Positions 1-9,135 of a DNA stretch of 34,064 nucleotides are shown in pieces. The stretch spans positions 1-34,064 of the IMG/VR virus record IMGVR_UViG_3300046505_000145; one strand, written 5' to 3'. How positions within the stretch are numbered: the stretch's first letter is position 1; each line of letters starts with the position of its first letter. A program made the translations under genes and the position numbers. The notes under the pieces were generated by a model that did no database searches, had not been told where the DNA came from, and saw nothing but the letters and a program-made list of their open reading frames with translations. Origin of the DNA: a virus.

Positions 1-15
1 TTTATTCATTACTAT

Positions 16-66
16 TGTATCCGCTCACGATAAATGCAAACGGCTTTACGCGATAAATGCAAACAT
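16..66. repeat. Putative phage right-end transposase sites
   Basis: Two direct copies of CGATAAATGCAAAC lie at 28-41 and 51-64, 23 bp apart. Their reverse complement, GTTTGCATTTATCG, closely resembles the GTCATTTGCAATTATC repeats near the other end of the window, so the sites point inward from both ends as transposase-binding sites do in Mu. A TG dinucleotide at 16-17 (TGTATCC...) lies 13 bp outside the first GATAA and could be the terminus, because Mu-family ends begin with TG. No matching 5-bp target duplication was found at the other end, so the exact boundary is unproven. Confidence 0.6.
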
Positions 67-90
67 CACGTTTTTGCCATAGTGTCAGGC

Positions 91-1629
91 TTAACGGCGG
101 CGAAGTAAGGGGAGATATTTAAACCCGGTTGAGGTAGGAGCAGGTGTTTCGACTGGCGGCGGCTCCGGCACTGCCGTTCCAGTCGCAGTTATGGTTAGAG
201 GAGAGCCAGTCAACCCAGTGCTGGTTGCTGTCATAGTGTTCGATCCTGCCGCTGACCCAAGCGTCCAGCTACCTACCGTGGCGATTCCAGAGATATTCGT
301 TATTGCAGATAGACCCGTCCCCGATCCGCCGCCTGTCGCTACTGCAAACGTAACGCTCACGCCGGACACTGGATTATCGCTGGCATCCCTGACTATCACG
401 CTTGGATTAATCGCAACCGCCGTACTGACCGTTGCAGTTTGACTGTTTCCAGCATTCACCGCAATTTGTGTTGCCACAGGAGCCGATGGAGTTGTTTTTG
501 TAAAATAAAACTCTACGTCATATCCGTGCGTCCCAGATGGTGAAGATCCCCATACTTGCCAGGTGCTACCATCGGTAGTGTATTGAGCATATCCGTCACT
601 GAACATTGAACTCGCCGTAAATCCATAATTGGCATCTTTGCGAACAGGCTTCATTGCATAGGTCGTTCCGGAAGGCGCGGTTAATAATAAATGATAACTT
701 GAGCCGTTTGTAAGAGTCCTATTAGAAGTCCAGGAGACTGAATGCCATTCGTAAACAGATGAAGATATTCCCGAAGCGGCGATAGTTTGAGTCTCTATTG
801 TGCTGCCTGCGCCTGTTTCAAGAGCAATAGACAACGCACCGGTGCCCGATATTTTCTTAATCCACACATTGGCATTGATAGTTTCTTTGTCGCTGCCGGT
901 AACCGTAAATTTTTCTCGAACCGCATTATTTCCGCCAATCGATGCATCAGATTCGGATTCCATATAACTCCACCCGGTGGAATGACCGTCAGTGTAGTAA
1001 TACTCCATAATGGGAGTCTCACCATACGTATCGTCATTGGTCGTCCAGGTTGTATAGGGCGAGTTCGCGCGAAGCGACATCCAATCCGTGTTAGGAGCGA
1101 ACGGTTGCTGCGGTGTTTCTATCAACTGTGGCCAGTTCGTAAAACAATTCAAAGCCGTGTAGTTTGCCGAAGGATTTGCATCGATATTTTGAAACACCAC
1201 ATGGTACAATGTACCGGAGTCTATTGTCGCCGGTGAATTGAATGTCAACAATGGAAAAGGCGTCTCCGCACTATTGACTGAATCTGCGATGTGATTTCTT
1301 TGCATCGATGCCATCCATCCAACGCAGGGCGTGTGATTAGATGTGCTGTCGTGTCTTAAAGATATTTGCCAGGTTCCACCATTGCCTAATCCATACCCAC
1401 CCTGGGGCCTTGTATATGTTCGGCCCATAACATAAACGCGGATGCCCGACATCTGTCCGGTATATTTGGCTCTAAATCGGTATGACACCATCTCCGTGCC
1501 GTCAAGGTGAAATGGTGTCAAGTCAGTAACGTTCATCGCGGGACCGTAGACGCCACTGTTTGTCGATGGATAACTCCCCTGCGCAAGTGCAATTATCGGG
1601 ATAAAAAATATTAAGAAATACTTTTTCAT
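91..1629 (-). CDS. Secreted protein with C-terminal Ig-like (Big) domain
   Basis: A 512-aa protein and the last gene of the leftward late operon, next to the phage right end. It begins with a Sec signal peptide (residues 1-16, cleavage predicted as ALA|Q). The middle, to about residue 370, is an aromatic-rich beta region containing two similar-looking segments. Residues about 385-480 resemble a bacterial Ig-like invasin/Big domain (VSGVSVTFAV and TITATGTA motifs). The protein ends in a Pro-rich stretch and the basic tail PLLRRR. I use ATG at 1629 because GAGG lies 5 bp upstream; an in-frame GTG at 1635 overlaps that ribosome site. The function is not known to me. Adhesion or an accessory virion or surface role is inferred only from the domain and position. 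Confidence 0.8.
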   Translation of the reverse strand: MKKYFLIFFIPIIALAQGSYPSTNSGVYGPAMNVTDLTPFHLDGTEMVSYRFRAKYTGQMSGIRVYVMGRTYTRPQGGYGLGNGGTWQISLRHDSTSNHTPCVGWMASMQRNHIADSVNSAETPFPLLTFNSPATIDSGTLYHVVFQNIDANPSANYTALNCFTNWPQLIETPQQPFAPNTDWMSLRANSPYTTWTTNDDTYGETPIMEYYYTDGHSTGWSYMESESDASIGGNNAVREKFTVTGSDKETINANVWIKKISGTGALSIALETGAGSTIETQTIAASGISSSVYEWHSVSWTSNRTLTNGSSYHLLLTAPSGTTYAMKPVRKDANYGFTASSMFSDGYAQYTTDGSTWQVWGSSPSGTHGYDVEFYFTKTTPSAPVATQIAVNAGNSQTATVSTAVAINPSVIVRDASDNPVSGVSVTFAVATGGGSGTGLSAITNISGIATVGSWTLGSAAGSNTMTATSTGLTGSPLTITATGTAVPEPPPVETPAPTSTGFKYLPLLRRR

Positions 1630-1636
1630 ATTCACC

Positions 1637-3757
1637 TCAAGGCACGTATACCGTTATCGTTGAACCATTAGATAGCGTAATATCTCGCGTATGTAGTTGA
1701 ACCGTTACAGCACCCCCTGACGAGTTCGCTATATACGCACTTGCTGTTGCTGGTGATGTGGCAGAAATTACGGGAACCGTGTGTAAGTTCCAGTCACCGC
1801 CAACATAGTCAGCTCCACTCGTTGCCGAGATTGCTGTGAATGGTGACGTATTATTAGCGACAACCAATCCGTGCAATGTTGAAACACCCGTACCTCCACT
1901 GATAGGCAGTAGTGCATTTGTCAAAGTTATTCCACCTGTAAAATCAACATTTCCTGCACTTGGCTTCATAGCCGTTCCACTAGAAAACAAAATAGAATCG
2001 CAGACAACCTTCCCAAATTTTGGTGATGTTGCTACGATATCATATTGATTGGAGAGCGTTAACGTTGCATTGTCGGTTGCTCCAACTGTGGGATTATAAA
2101 CAGGAACGGGCAAGACTCCATTAACACCTTTTCCCAAAAAATTAAACACGAAAGGGGTTATAACTGTATCGGTAAATTTGATGATATAGACATCCATAAA
2201 ATTAATTTTGCCATCTCTACTCATTCGAATGTCTGTTATCATTGGCAACCCGATATTATTGAATCTTGTTTGCACCAAATGAAAGGATGGCGCTTGAACC
2301 GGAAATGATGGATAAGCCGAAGAAGAATATTCAACTTCTCCTTCAATTACGTGGCTTGTAGCACTTCCAATAAATTCCATTCTTCCGCCCGACATTCCAT
2401 GTCCAATACCACCAATAGAGTCTGCAATAAGCCTATACCATCCGGTTGCGGTTGGATAAAAGGAAATCTGTTTTGTGTCTGTGTAAGTCCTACTCCAACC
2501 GGTCGAACCCACGCCTGATTTTAAGAATAATCCTGGACTTTTAGTGGTGTCAGTGACCCATCTCGTAGAAAATATACTCCCCGGGTATGCCGAGATGCTA
2601 TTTTCTGGAACATTCGCACCCCAGACAATTTTTGTTCCTGAGTCTATTACATTTATTTGAGCGGCGTTTGTACGCAATGAACCAGCGAGCACATCCAGTC
2701 TGTCTGCATTTGGAGTCTCATAATCAGTTATTCCACCAGTGAGCATGTTGCCAAATATCTGACCATAGAAAGCTCCGCTGCCAGATGCCACTATGGATCT
2801 TGTATAACCCGCATACCCGCTTTTGTGAAAGTAATTATTATCAATATTTATTATGATACCACCCTCATAATTCACTATGTTTATACAAATCGCTGTATCA
2901 CCAACTGGCGGCAAAGGAGTAAATGCATTATTACTTATGATTGCGCCCGCCGCACCTCCATTTGGATTATGAATATTAACTCCATACTTCAACACACCAT
3001 CAAAGATATTATGCGTTATCTGATATTGTGCACCAGACATATCGACAAATGCACTATCGCAGTAGTAAATGTGATTATACGCAATGTCCCAACCAAAACC
3101 CGGAACTTTTATTCCGAAATGCGACCTTGTCGGTGTATTTAAAGTAGTACCTGCAATAATACAATTCCTCACCCATGAATCAGTTGCATGCGAACCAGTT
3201 GCATAAATTGAAATACTGTCATCATTAAAAAAACAATTTTGAACTCCATTTTCAAAAACCGGATTGGCAACTCTGCCATCAAACCATATTCCCATTCCGG
3301 CGTTGTTGATTGCGCAATCGGTTATCTGACTTCTCATTGAGCATAAATAGATTGCTGCGCTATCAGTATTGTTACCATCGACGGTAAGTCCCATGATCTC
3401 AACACCGTGAACCGCCCACGTCGGATGAGCGGGATCGGCAGCGAGTGTGAGAAAATTTCCGTGAGTCCCTGTATACTTTAAGATTCCGCTTCTATCCGCA
3501 TACGACTTTTTGCCCGATGCAACCAATCCGATATCTGGCCTGAGTGTTAGTTTTCCTGAGAGGAACGTTCCTTCAGGAAAATAAACAAACGAACCCGGAT
3601 GATTTCCTGCGCTATCAATCGCTTTTTGAAGTGCAACCGTATTGACAGTTGTGCCAGGCTTTGCATTAAACGGATGCGCCGTAACGTCGAATATCCTTTG
3701 TCCCCACACCAATCCAGGCACAAACACGAACACTATCAGAAATAAAATCCTCTTCAT
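1637..3757 (-). CDS. Pectate-lyase-like beta-helix tail-spike/secreted protein
   Basis: A 706-aa protein. Residues 1-19 are a signal peptide (cleavage predicted as VWG|Q). Residues about 22-350 match the pectate-lyase-3/parallel beta-helix pattern common in tail spikes: an N-terminal FDVTAHPFNAKPGTTVNT-like start with a paired helix (ALQKAIDSAG) and PEGTFLSGKL, then repeated N-rich rungs. Residues about 370-550 form a second beta domain, and the C-terminus has the tail-fibre-like motif LPISGGTGV. In this family the helix binds or cleaves surface polysaccharide. The start overlaps the upstream stop (ATGA) and has GGAGG at a good distance. The signal peptide is unexpected for a virion protein that assembles in the cytoplasm. 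Confidence 0.85.
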   Translation of the reverse strand: MKRILFLIVFVFVPGLVWGQRIFDVTAHPFNAKPGTTVNTVALQKAIDSAGNHPGSFVYFPEGTFLSGKLTLRPDIGLVASGKKSYADRSGILKYTGTHGNFLTLAADPAHPTWAVHGVEIMGLTVDGNNTDSAAIYLCSMRSQITDCAINNAGMGIWFDGRVANPVFENGVQNCFFNDDSISIYATGSHATDSWVRNCIIAGTTLNTPTRSHFGIKVPGFGWDIAYNHIYYCDSAFVDMSGAQYQITHNIFDGVLKYGVNIHNPNGGAAGAIISNNAFTPLPPVGDTAICINIVNYEGGIIINIDNNYFHKSGYAGYTRSIVASGSGAFYGQIFGNMLTGGITDYETPNADRLDVLAGSLRTNAAQINVIDSGTKIVWGANVPENSISAYPGSIFSTRWVTDTTKSPGLFLKSGVGSTGWSRTYTDTKQISFYPTATGWYRLIADSIGGIGHGMSGGRMEFIGSATSHVIEGEVEYSSSAYPSFPVQAPSFHLVQTRFNNIGLPMITDIRMSRDGKINFMDVYIIKFTDTVITPFVFNFLGKGVNGVLPVPVYNPTVGATDNATLTLSNQYDIVATSPKFGKVVCDSILFSSGTAMKPSAGNVDFTGGITLTNALLPISGGTGVSTLHGLVVANNTSPFTAISATSGADYVGGDWNLHTVPVISATSPATASAYIANSSGGAVTVQLHTRDITLSNGSTITVYVP

Positions 3758-4503
3758 ACCAAATCCTCCTTCATAATTATAATGTCCGCATAAATAAAGC
3801 CGTCAGGCGAAGCCATCGAGCCGTCGCCGATCGACAAATGAAATGCTATGTTCAATCCGGATTGTACTGGATCGTCTGTTTGATAAATTCTCGCATCCTG
3901 ATATGCCGAAGCGTTTGCAATTATCGTGACAAGAGACCTTGATAAATCAATCGAAGGTATTGCCCTGCCCGCACGTACTAATTTCCCGACGTTCGTTGTA
4001 AACAACTCAGGCGAATTCTCTACCTTCACCTTTTTTATTATGCATCCCAGCACAGAAGACATCACCGGCGATGCGGAATTGCTCCAAGCAAGATTTCCAT
4101 TGCCATCGTTGTGCAGCCAGCCGATGCCATTCGGAATCGATAATTTTTCAGCGCTGGCAACTGGATTCGACGCGGCTTCCACAGCGAGTAGATCCGCAAA
4201 AGTAACACCGCATAATACTTGATCTCCGACATTTATAAATCGCCTTACATCACCCTCCGATTGCCTCTTCACTATAATTATTTTTGTTCCGACGCCGCTA
4301 TCCCGCACAAGTAAAACGCGGGTAAGCTCTGCACTCACCGCAAGAGGCGGGACATTGGCCGGATAGACTGCAAGGTTGAACGGTGTTGCAGGCAGTTTAA
4401 CATTATTATCGAACGAGACAATAAACTGAATACCTTTGTCAGGCGAACAGGGTTTTCGTTGAACTATCCCGTGTGCAGTATCGTATGGAACAGTCAGATT
4501 CAT
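3754..4503 (-). CDS. Putative tail fibre/tip protein
   Basis: A 249-aa protein I do not recognise by family. It lies between the hub-side tail genes and the beta-helix protein, where receptor-binding or fibre subunits are usual. It has no signal peptide. The sequence is beta-rich; residues about 130-160 contain GIGWLHNDGNGNLAWS, a motif style seen in phage fibre proteins. I chose ATG at 4503 because it overlaps the preceding TAA (TAATG); an upstream extension to 4575 would run inside the neighbouring gene. The stop overlaps the next start (ATGA). The role is inferred from position only. Confidence 0.7.
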   Translation of the reverse strand: MNLTVPYDTAHGIVQRKPCSPDKGIQFIVSFDNNVKLPATPFNLAVYPANVPPLAVSAELTRVLLVRDSGVGTKIIIVKRQSEGDVRRFINVGDQVLCGVTFADLLAVEAASNPVASAEKLSIPNGIGWLHNDGNGNLAWSNSASPVMSSVLGCIIKKVKVENSPELFTTNVGKLVRAGRAIPSIDLSRSLVTIIANASAYQDARIYQTDDPVQSGLNIAFHLSIGDGSMASPDGFIYADIIIMKEDLV

Positions 4504-5177
4504 TAAGGGAGAATTATGACCAATATCCACGTTGAACTCAATATTCCATCTGCAGGAGCATGAGCTGTATCGCAAGAATAGATACCCAGCGGCCTTGTCC
4601 CCACACCGGCGTCATTGGTAAATATAGACGCGGAACCAAGTGCGGCGAAGGACGGACAAATTAAACAGAATGTTTTTCCTTCTTGAAAAACATCATGGGA
4701 CGATGATAAATAATATCCGGTGTTGGCTCTTGTCCAGGTCGGAGTGAATCCAAGTGTGTTCGCCAGCACCGTAACGGACGGATTGTTTGTGCCGGTCTGA
4801 GACGCTTTTGCAAAATAAAATTTCTGAGCAAACTTTGCCAACGTAAGCAACCCATCCGGGATATTTCTTAAGCCGACTCCGTCATCCATGACCTCCAGTT
4901 CATTGCTTACGTTTAATCCAATCGAACTGCCATCGACAGCTTTCCCTGTGCCGCTTCCCAGAATTCTTCCGGCTACAATTGTCGATAAGGCATTTATCAA
5001 CGCAACAACTTCTGTCTTTAAAAAATACAACGCTGAGTGTCCCGTTACCACATGTACCGCCTGCTGTGCTTCAAGAGCATTGCCCTGAGCGGCAAGAGCT
5101 GTATCGTTATTATTCCATTTTGCCCGCCCTTGATTGAGTGTATCGGAAGAGGCAACTTGTGCCGGTGTGACTGTCAT
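4503..5177 (-). CDS. Putative tail fibre protein
   Basis: A 224-aa protein starting at an ATG preceded by GGAGA. The N-terminus (MTVTPAQVASSDTLNQGRAK) reads like the attachment part of tail-fibre proteins that carry several short structural repeats. Residues about 75-110 contain GLNVSNELEV and GLRNIPDGLLTLAKFAQKFY, which also occur in fibre-type modules. It is coupled to the downstream 249-aa gene by TAATG. No catalytic motif is visible. The assignment rests on position and style, not on a recognised domain. Confidence 0.7.
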   Translation of the reverse strand: MTVTPAQVASSDTLNQGRAKWNNNDTALAAQGNALEAQQAVHVVTGHSALYFLKTEVVALINALSTIVAGRILGSGTGKAVDGSSIGLNVSNELEVMDDGVGLRNIPDGLLTLAKFAQKFYFAKASQTGTNNPSVTVLANTLGFTPTWTRANTGYYLSSSHDVFQEGKTFCLICPSFAALGSASIFTNDAGVGTRPLGIYSCDTAHAPADGILSSTWILVIILP

Positions 5178-5197
5178 AATATTATCTCCTAAAATTT

Positions 5198-5671
5198 TTA
5201 ATTAAAATGAGAAAAAAGATCGTCTTCATAATCATCAAACGTAAAATGCCGATCACCCCAATAACCGTATGGCTGATTGAGCGGCGAATCGTATCTTTCC
5301 TTCGACCGGAATGTTATTTCAAGGTTCCTTGCAGCTTCAGCGACATCGCTGTCCTCGGTCGAGATCGTATCGTTCACATCCACGTCATAATATTCTGTCG
5401 TATTAAGAATATTCGGATAAAACTTACGGTCTGTAATCGCGACATCAAACAGATCACGCAGATTGTCGAGCAATACATAATCAACGGCTTCATAACTGAT
5501 TGTGGCCTTGTAATAATATCCGCGCTGCTTGCGTGTCTTTAAGCCGGTGAACGGGTTTTTATATTCGACTTCATCCTGTTCCCATTCCTGCAGGAACGAA
5601 GCAAAGTCAGCCGGTGAAAATGTGTAGCTCTTTGCAACACCATTCAGTGTGTAAGCTAATTTCGGAGTCAT
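5198..5671 (-). CDS. Distal tail/baseplate-associated protein
   Basis: A 157-aa protein between the 404-aa hub-like protein and the fibres. It is rich in Tyr, Asp and Phe, with an acidic C-terminus (FDDYEDDLFSHFN). Its start overlaps the upstream stop as ATGA. Genes of this size after the tape measure protein often encode distal tail or baseplate connectors in siphoviruses, but I do not recognise a family, so the role is inferred from gene order. Confidence 0.7.
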   Translation of the reverse strand: MTPKLAYTLNGVAKSYTFSPADFASFLQEWEQDEVEYKNPFTGLKTRKQRGYYYKATISYEAVDYVLLDNLRDLFDVAITDRKFYPNILNTTEYYDVDVNDTISTEDSDVAEAARNLEITFRSKERYDSPLNQPYGYWGDRHFTFDDYEDDLFSHFN

Positions 5672-6882
5672 GCGAATACTCTTCCTGTTATCTTTGATGT
5701 TTCATCAGCAAGATCATCTTCTATTTCCATCATAAGCGCATTCCGTCCCCGCACAACAATCGTTTCAAATGGATTGACGTTCAATAAATTTGAGTATAAT
5801 ACTTCGAGTTCCATATAGGGCGATACGAGCCGGTAGAAATGCCTCTTGCAATAATCTTCTATCGGTTCATTGATAGCCTCGTATCCTAATGAGAATTGAA
5901 AAAATGGAATACTTTGAAAAGGGAAAACTGCCGGGTATGAATCGCCATACATTCCACTTGGCACTCGCAGGTCGAGGCAGTTGTCAGGGACCGTAACTTT
6001 AATACCAGATTGAACTCCGCGAAGGCTGAAATGGTTATCGAGGCGGCTTTCAATGCGGCGGACTTTTCCGATCACGTCCATTGAAACTCCGCTGCTCGTA
6101 TAAAATGCATAACAGTTATAATATTCCGAGCCGATCTTCACTCGGCATGGGAATAAAACGCAGTCATATTGCGGGTTCTTCGATGTCTCTTTATAACTCG
6201 CTATCGCTTCATCATATCCGGATCGGATTATGTTCGGCAATATCTGACGCGACAAAACATCAAGCCGGTTGAGCTTGGATGAATCGTCAAGATCGTTTGA
6301 GACGGAAAGAATTGCCCGATAGTGTTTTGCGAAGTCAAACCAATAATCTCGTACCGTATAATCGGGATTGTTGACTATAAAACCATACGAAGCATATCCG
6401 CTATCCGAGGGATTATTGTTTCCGTTATAACCCGGATCGTTCGATGCAAACTCAAAATCCGATGGAGTAAGATTTACCGCGCAGATTTGTCCATTGTGCA
6501 GATAATTAGATAACACCAAATCCAATGCATATTTTTGAGCGTCTATCAAAGGTTGTTTCGCAGCATCAAATATTTTCTTGGCAACGTGAAGCGCGGTGAA
6601 CGAATACTCTTCCTTCTCCGGATCGTAATCGGCTCCTTCCGACTGGATGGTCCCGCGAAATTTGCAAATCTCCGGGCCGCTCGCGGGCACATCATTGATA
6701 ACGATCGAGACTTCCTCGCCGCTTGTTACGGCCGCATAAATATCCGCTGCATCGACCGCACTGATATCGATATCGCCTGCGACAAGAGCATACTCATTCT
6801 CTTCATACCGGCGCGTGAGCTTCAGCGAGCGCGGCTTCAATTGAAATGTCCGCAAATCGGAATATGTAGCGATAGCGATCAT
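5668..6882 (-). CDS. Putative tail hub/baseplate protein
   Basis: A 404-aa protein directly after the tape measure gene and overlapping it by ATGA. The N-terminal part (LKPRSLKLTRRYEENEYALV...) has the style of hub or phage late control D/gp27-like proteins that open with short beta strands and small inserted domains. The C-terminus, about 350-404, includes NPFETIVVRGRNALMMEIEDDLADETSKITGR, ending in beta structure. The function proposed is closure of the tube and support of the fibres. The family was not recognised at sequence level. Confidence 0.65.
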   Translation of the reverse strand: MIAIATYSDLRTFQLKPRSLKLTRRYEENEYALVAGDIDISAVDAADIYAAVTSGEEVSIVINDVPASGPEICKFRGTIQSEGADYDPEKEEYSFTALHVAKKIFDAAKQPLIDAQKYALDLVLSNYLHNGQICAVNLTPSDFEFASNDPGYNGNNNPSDSGYASYGFIVNNPDYTVRDYWFDFAKHYRAILSVSNDLDDSSKLNRLDVLSRQILPNIIRSGYDEAIASYKETSKNPQYDCVLFPCRVKIGSEYYNCYAFYTSSGVSMDVIGKVRRIESRLDNHFSLRGVQSGIKVTVPDNCLDLRVPSGMYGDSYPAVFPFQSIPFFQFSLGYEAINEPIEDYCKRHFYRLVSPYMELEVLYSNLLNVNPFETIVVRGRNALMMEIEDDLADETSKITGRVFA

Positions 6883-9080
6883 AATGCGAGAGCAGCTCTA
6901 TTGCGCTGCAGTTTTTTATCTGCCTTGTCATACTTGTTGAAATCTGTATCTGAATAAATGTTCACCTGCGGCACAAGCTTCTTGAGCTGCTTGCGCATCG
7001 CAATGAATTCCTTTTTCAGATCGATCATCCCGGAAGAACCGGATGTTATTACGGACCCGCCGACAGATCCTCCCGATGCTCGATGCATCACATCGATCTG
7101 CCCGGCGTTCATTGCCTCTAAGAATTTCCGATTCGGCTCTGCGACTTCTTTTCGGATAATAAATTCACCATTTGTCAGCAATGCAGGGACCTTGTCGATA
7201 CCGGGATCGCCTGTCACAGATCCACCGCCTGCAAACTTCGGAATAATGCTATCCAACAATGCACCAATGGCAAGACCCGCAGCCGGTGCCAGCACAAGCG
7301 CAAGCGGACCTGTGGACGCAATAATCGATCCGATGTATGATGCTATAGCTTTTGCAATGAGACCCTTAATGGCATTGCGAATAACAGTAGCTTCTTGTTC
7401 TGCCAAACTCTTGCTCGAATCATATTCCATTATTCCGGACTCAATGGATTGTTTCGTTGTTTCGATGATCGCGATTCTCTTTGCCTCAAGTGCATCGACC
7501 GATTGTTTGTCGATATCGAGTTGATTTTTAGCGGTCTCCCGCTTTTTCTTGTCGGTCTCATTGAGATATAATATTTCATCAGCGGCTTGTTTTTTCTGTG
7601 CCGCACCAAGTTCCTTGGTTATATCGATAAGCGTGTCATTCGTTTTTTCTCTTTCCCTGATGCGCGCCTGGTCGATAGCTTTCTGTTTGAGATACTGCGC
7701 ATTCTCAGCCTCGATCTCTCTTTTCCGCTGCGCATCTTTGCCGGTCACATCCGCGTCGACGCCGGTTGTTTTTTCTTTTGAACTATCCTTCGCCGCCTGA
7801 ATGTCTTTGTTAATAGCGGCAATCTGTGCCCGCAACTCTTTCAGCTTATCAGGGTCCTTTACTGCCTGCATCTGCGCAGTGATGATTGACCGGTTGAACT
7901 CAAGAATCAATACCGTTGAATCTCTTTCGAGCTGTATTCTCTTCTTTGCAAACTCGGCTTCGATTTTCTGGCGTTCATCATCCGTCGTGGCATGAGCTAA
8001 CTTTATTTTCTCCTGAGTGTTATATTCAATACTTATCAATTCTTTTGCGCGTTCGACATCCTTTATTTTCAGTTCGTCAGCCGACTTTTTACTTTCGAAT
8101 ACTCGATCGGCTTGGAGCTGTTTCAATTTGTTGTCGGCTTCTTTTTCCGCGTACCAGCGATCCGTCCAGTATTGCTTGTCCGATAATTTTCCCTGTTCGT
8201 TTTCTTCCTTCCAGGTTTGAATTTTGAGATCGCGCTCATTGAGAATGATCGCCTTGCTCTTTTCATAGCCATCAAGCTGAGCTGCAATGTTGAGTTTCTG
8301 TTCCTGCAACTTTTCCATCGGAGTTTGGCCAATGGAGTCAACCGACAGCTTATTCACCTCGCGTAATGCTTTTGCAGACTCGTAAGCCTCTTTGTTTTTA
8401 TCTTTGAAGTCCCCGAGAAGTTCAACGGTCCTTTCCAGCTTGTCCATATCAGCTTGTGTCCAGCCGATCGGCAGTGGAATTGATTTGAATGAATATGCCA
8501 TGAGCTGAGCATTCATTTTCGCGTACGTCGAACTCACGCGATCCATCAATTGAATTTGATCTTCAGGTGCCAGCGATTTGAATCTATCCGCGTATGCTTT
8601 CAAACCTTGATCCGCTGCATCCTGTGCCGCCTTACTTGTTTTACCCAAAAGTTCCGGAAGATATTGCAACGCAGTTACCAACAGCATCAGTCCGAGCATA
8701 ATACCGCCCGGGCCCATGATGGAATTCTTAAGTGTTGTGCCGAGCGAGACACCCGCTTCTTCGGATCGATTTACAATGCTATCCAATCCATAGCCTAGCA
8801 AACCGAGGTTGCTCGCAAGCGCCTGGCTGCCTCCGGAGAAATCCAACTGCATCATTGTTGCATTGCGCATCACCTCGCCCAGGGTATGGAACGTGCGATG
8901 CGATAGTTCAACTTTCTTGGTGGTATTATCGTGTGCCTGACCAACCGCGTTTGTATTGACGATGGACTGCTGAGTCGTAACGCCGACATTCTTCAGGCTT
9001 GCATTTATCGCGTCCATTGCCTGCGCAACGTTCGGCGGATCGATATTAAATTTTATTAAAAAGGTTGTCGCGTTACCCAT
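6879..9080 (-). CDS. Tail tape measure protein
   Basis: A 733-aa protein. It sets tail length and is carried inside the tube. A hydrophobic segment lies at about residues 123-142. A long, highly charged coiled coil runs from about 225 to 560 (Lys/Glu/Gln rich). A second Gly/Ala hydrophobic stretch follows at about 580-620, then the motif FAGGGSVTGDPGIDKVPALL with NGEFIIRKEV, which is typical of tape measure C-termini. It sits after the frameshifted chaperone gene, as in lambda-like tails. At roughly 0.15 nm per residue the tail would be about 110 nm; this is an estimate from length only. The stop overlaps the next gene (ATGA). Confidence 0.92.
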   Translation of the reverse strand: MGNATTFLIKFNIDPPNVAQAMDAINASLKNVGVTTQQSIVNTNAVGQAHDNTTKKVELSHRTFHTLGEVMRNATMMQLDFSGGSQALASNLGLLGYGLDSIVNRSEEAGVSLGTTLKNSIMGPGGIMLGLMLLVTALQYLPELLGKTSKAAQDAADQGLKAYADRFKSLAPEDQIQLMDRVSSTYAKMNAQLMAYSFKSIPLPIGWTQADMDKLERTVELLGDFKDKNKEAYESAKALREVNKLSVDSIGQTPMEKLQEQKLNIAAQLDGYEKSKAIILNERDLKIQTWKEENEQGKLSDKQYWTDRWYAEKEADNKLKQLQADRVFESKKSADELKIKDVERAKELISIEYNTQEKIKLAHATTDDERQKIEAEFAKKRIQLERDSTVLILEFNRSIITAQMQAVKDPDKLKELRAQIAAINKDIQAAKDSSKEKTTGVDADVTGKDAQRKREIEAENAQYLKQKAIDQARIREREKTNDTLIDITKELGAAQKKQAADEILYLNETDKKKRETAKNQLDIDKQSVDALEAKRIAIIETTKQSIESGIMEYDSSKSLAEQEATVIRNAIKGLIAKAIASYIGSIIASTGPLALVLAPAAGLAIGALLDSIIPKFAGGGSVTGDPGIDKVPALLTNGEFIIRKEVAEPNRKFLEAMNAGQIDVMHRASGGSVGGSVITSGSSGMIDLKKEFIAMRKQLKKLVPQVNIYSDTDFNKYDKADKKLQRNRAALAL

Positions 9081-9094
9081 ATTCTCTTTCTATT

Positions 9095-9129
9095 CCCCTC
9101 CTTACCAAGGAGGGGATGAAGGGGTGGTT
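9095..9129 (+). repeat. Dispersed CCCCTCCTTA repeat, copy 1
   Basis: A 35-bp element with the palindromic core CCCCTCCTTACCAAGGAGGGG followed by ATGAAGGGGTGGTT. Near-identical copies occur at 16405-16439 and 22371-22405. It lies between the tail-chaperone extension and the tape measure gene. On the transcribed (-) strand the hairpin contains AAGGAGGGG just upstream of the tape measure ATG, so it could hide or supply a ribosome site. Confidence 0.85.
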
Positions 9130-9135
9130 ATGATT

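Noticed and set aside
16-34. Similarity of TGTATCCGCTCACGAT to the lac operator
   Set aside because: Short chance match; the bases belong to the end repeat region.
787-1236. 149-aa + strand ORF inside the terminal 512-aa gene
   Set aside because: The opposite strand encodes a signal peptide protein with a proper ribosome site and domain; this frame has no recognisable features.
6958-8227. Several + strand ORFs opposite tape measure
   Set aside because: Low-complexity shadows of the coiled-coil region on the coding strand.
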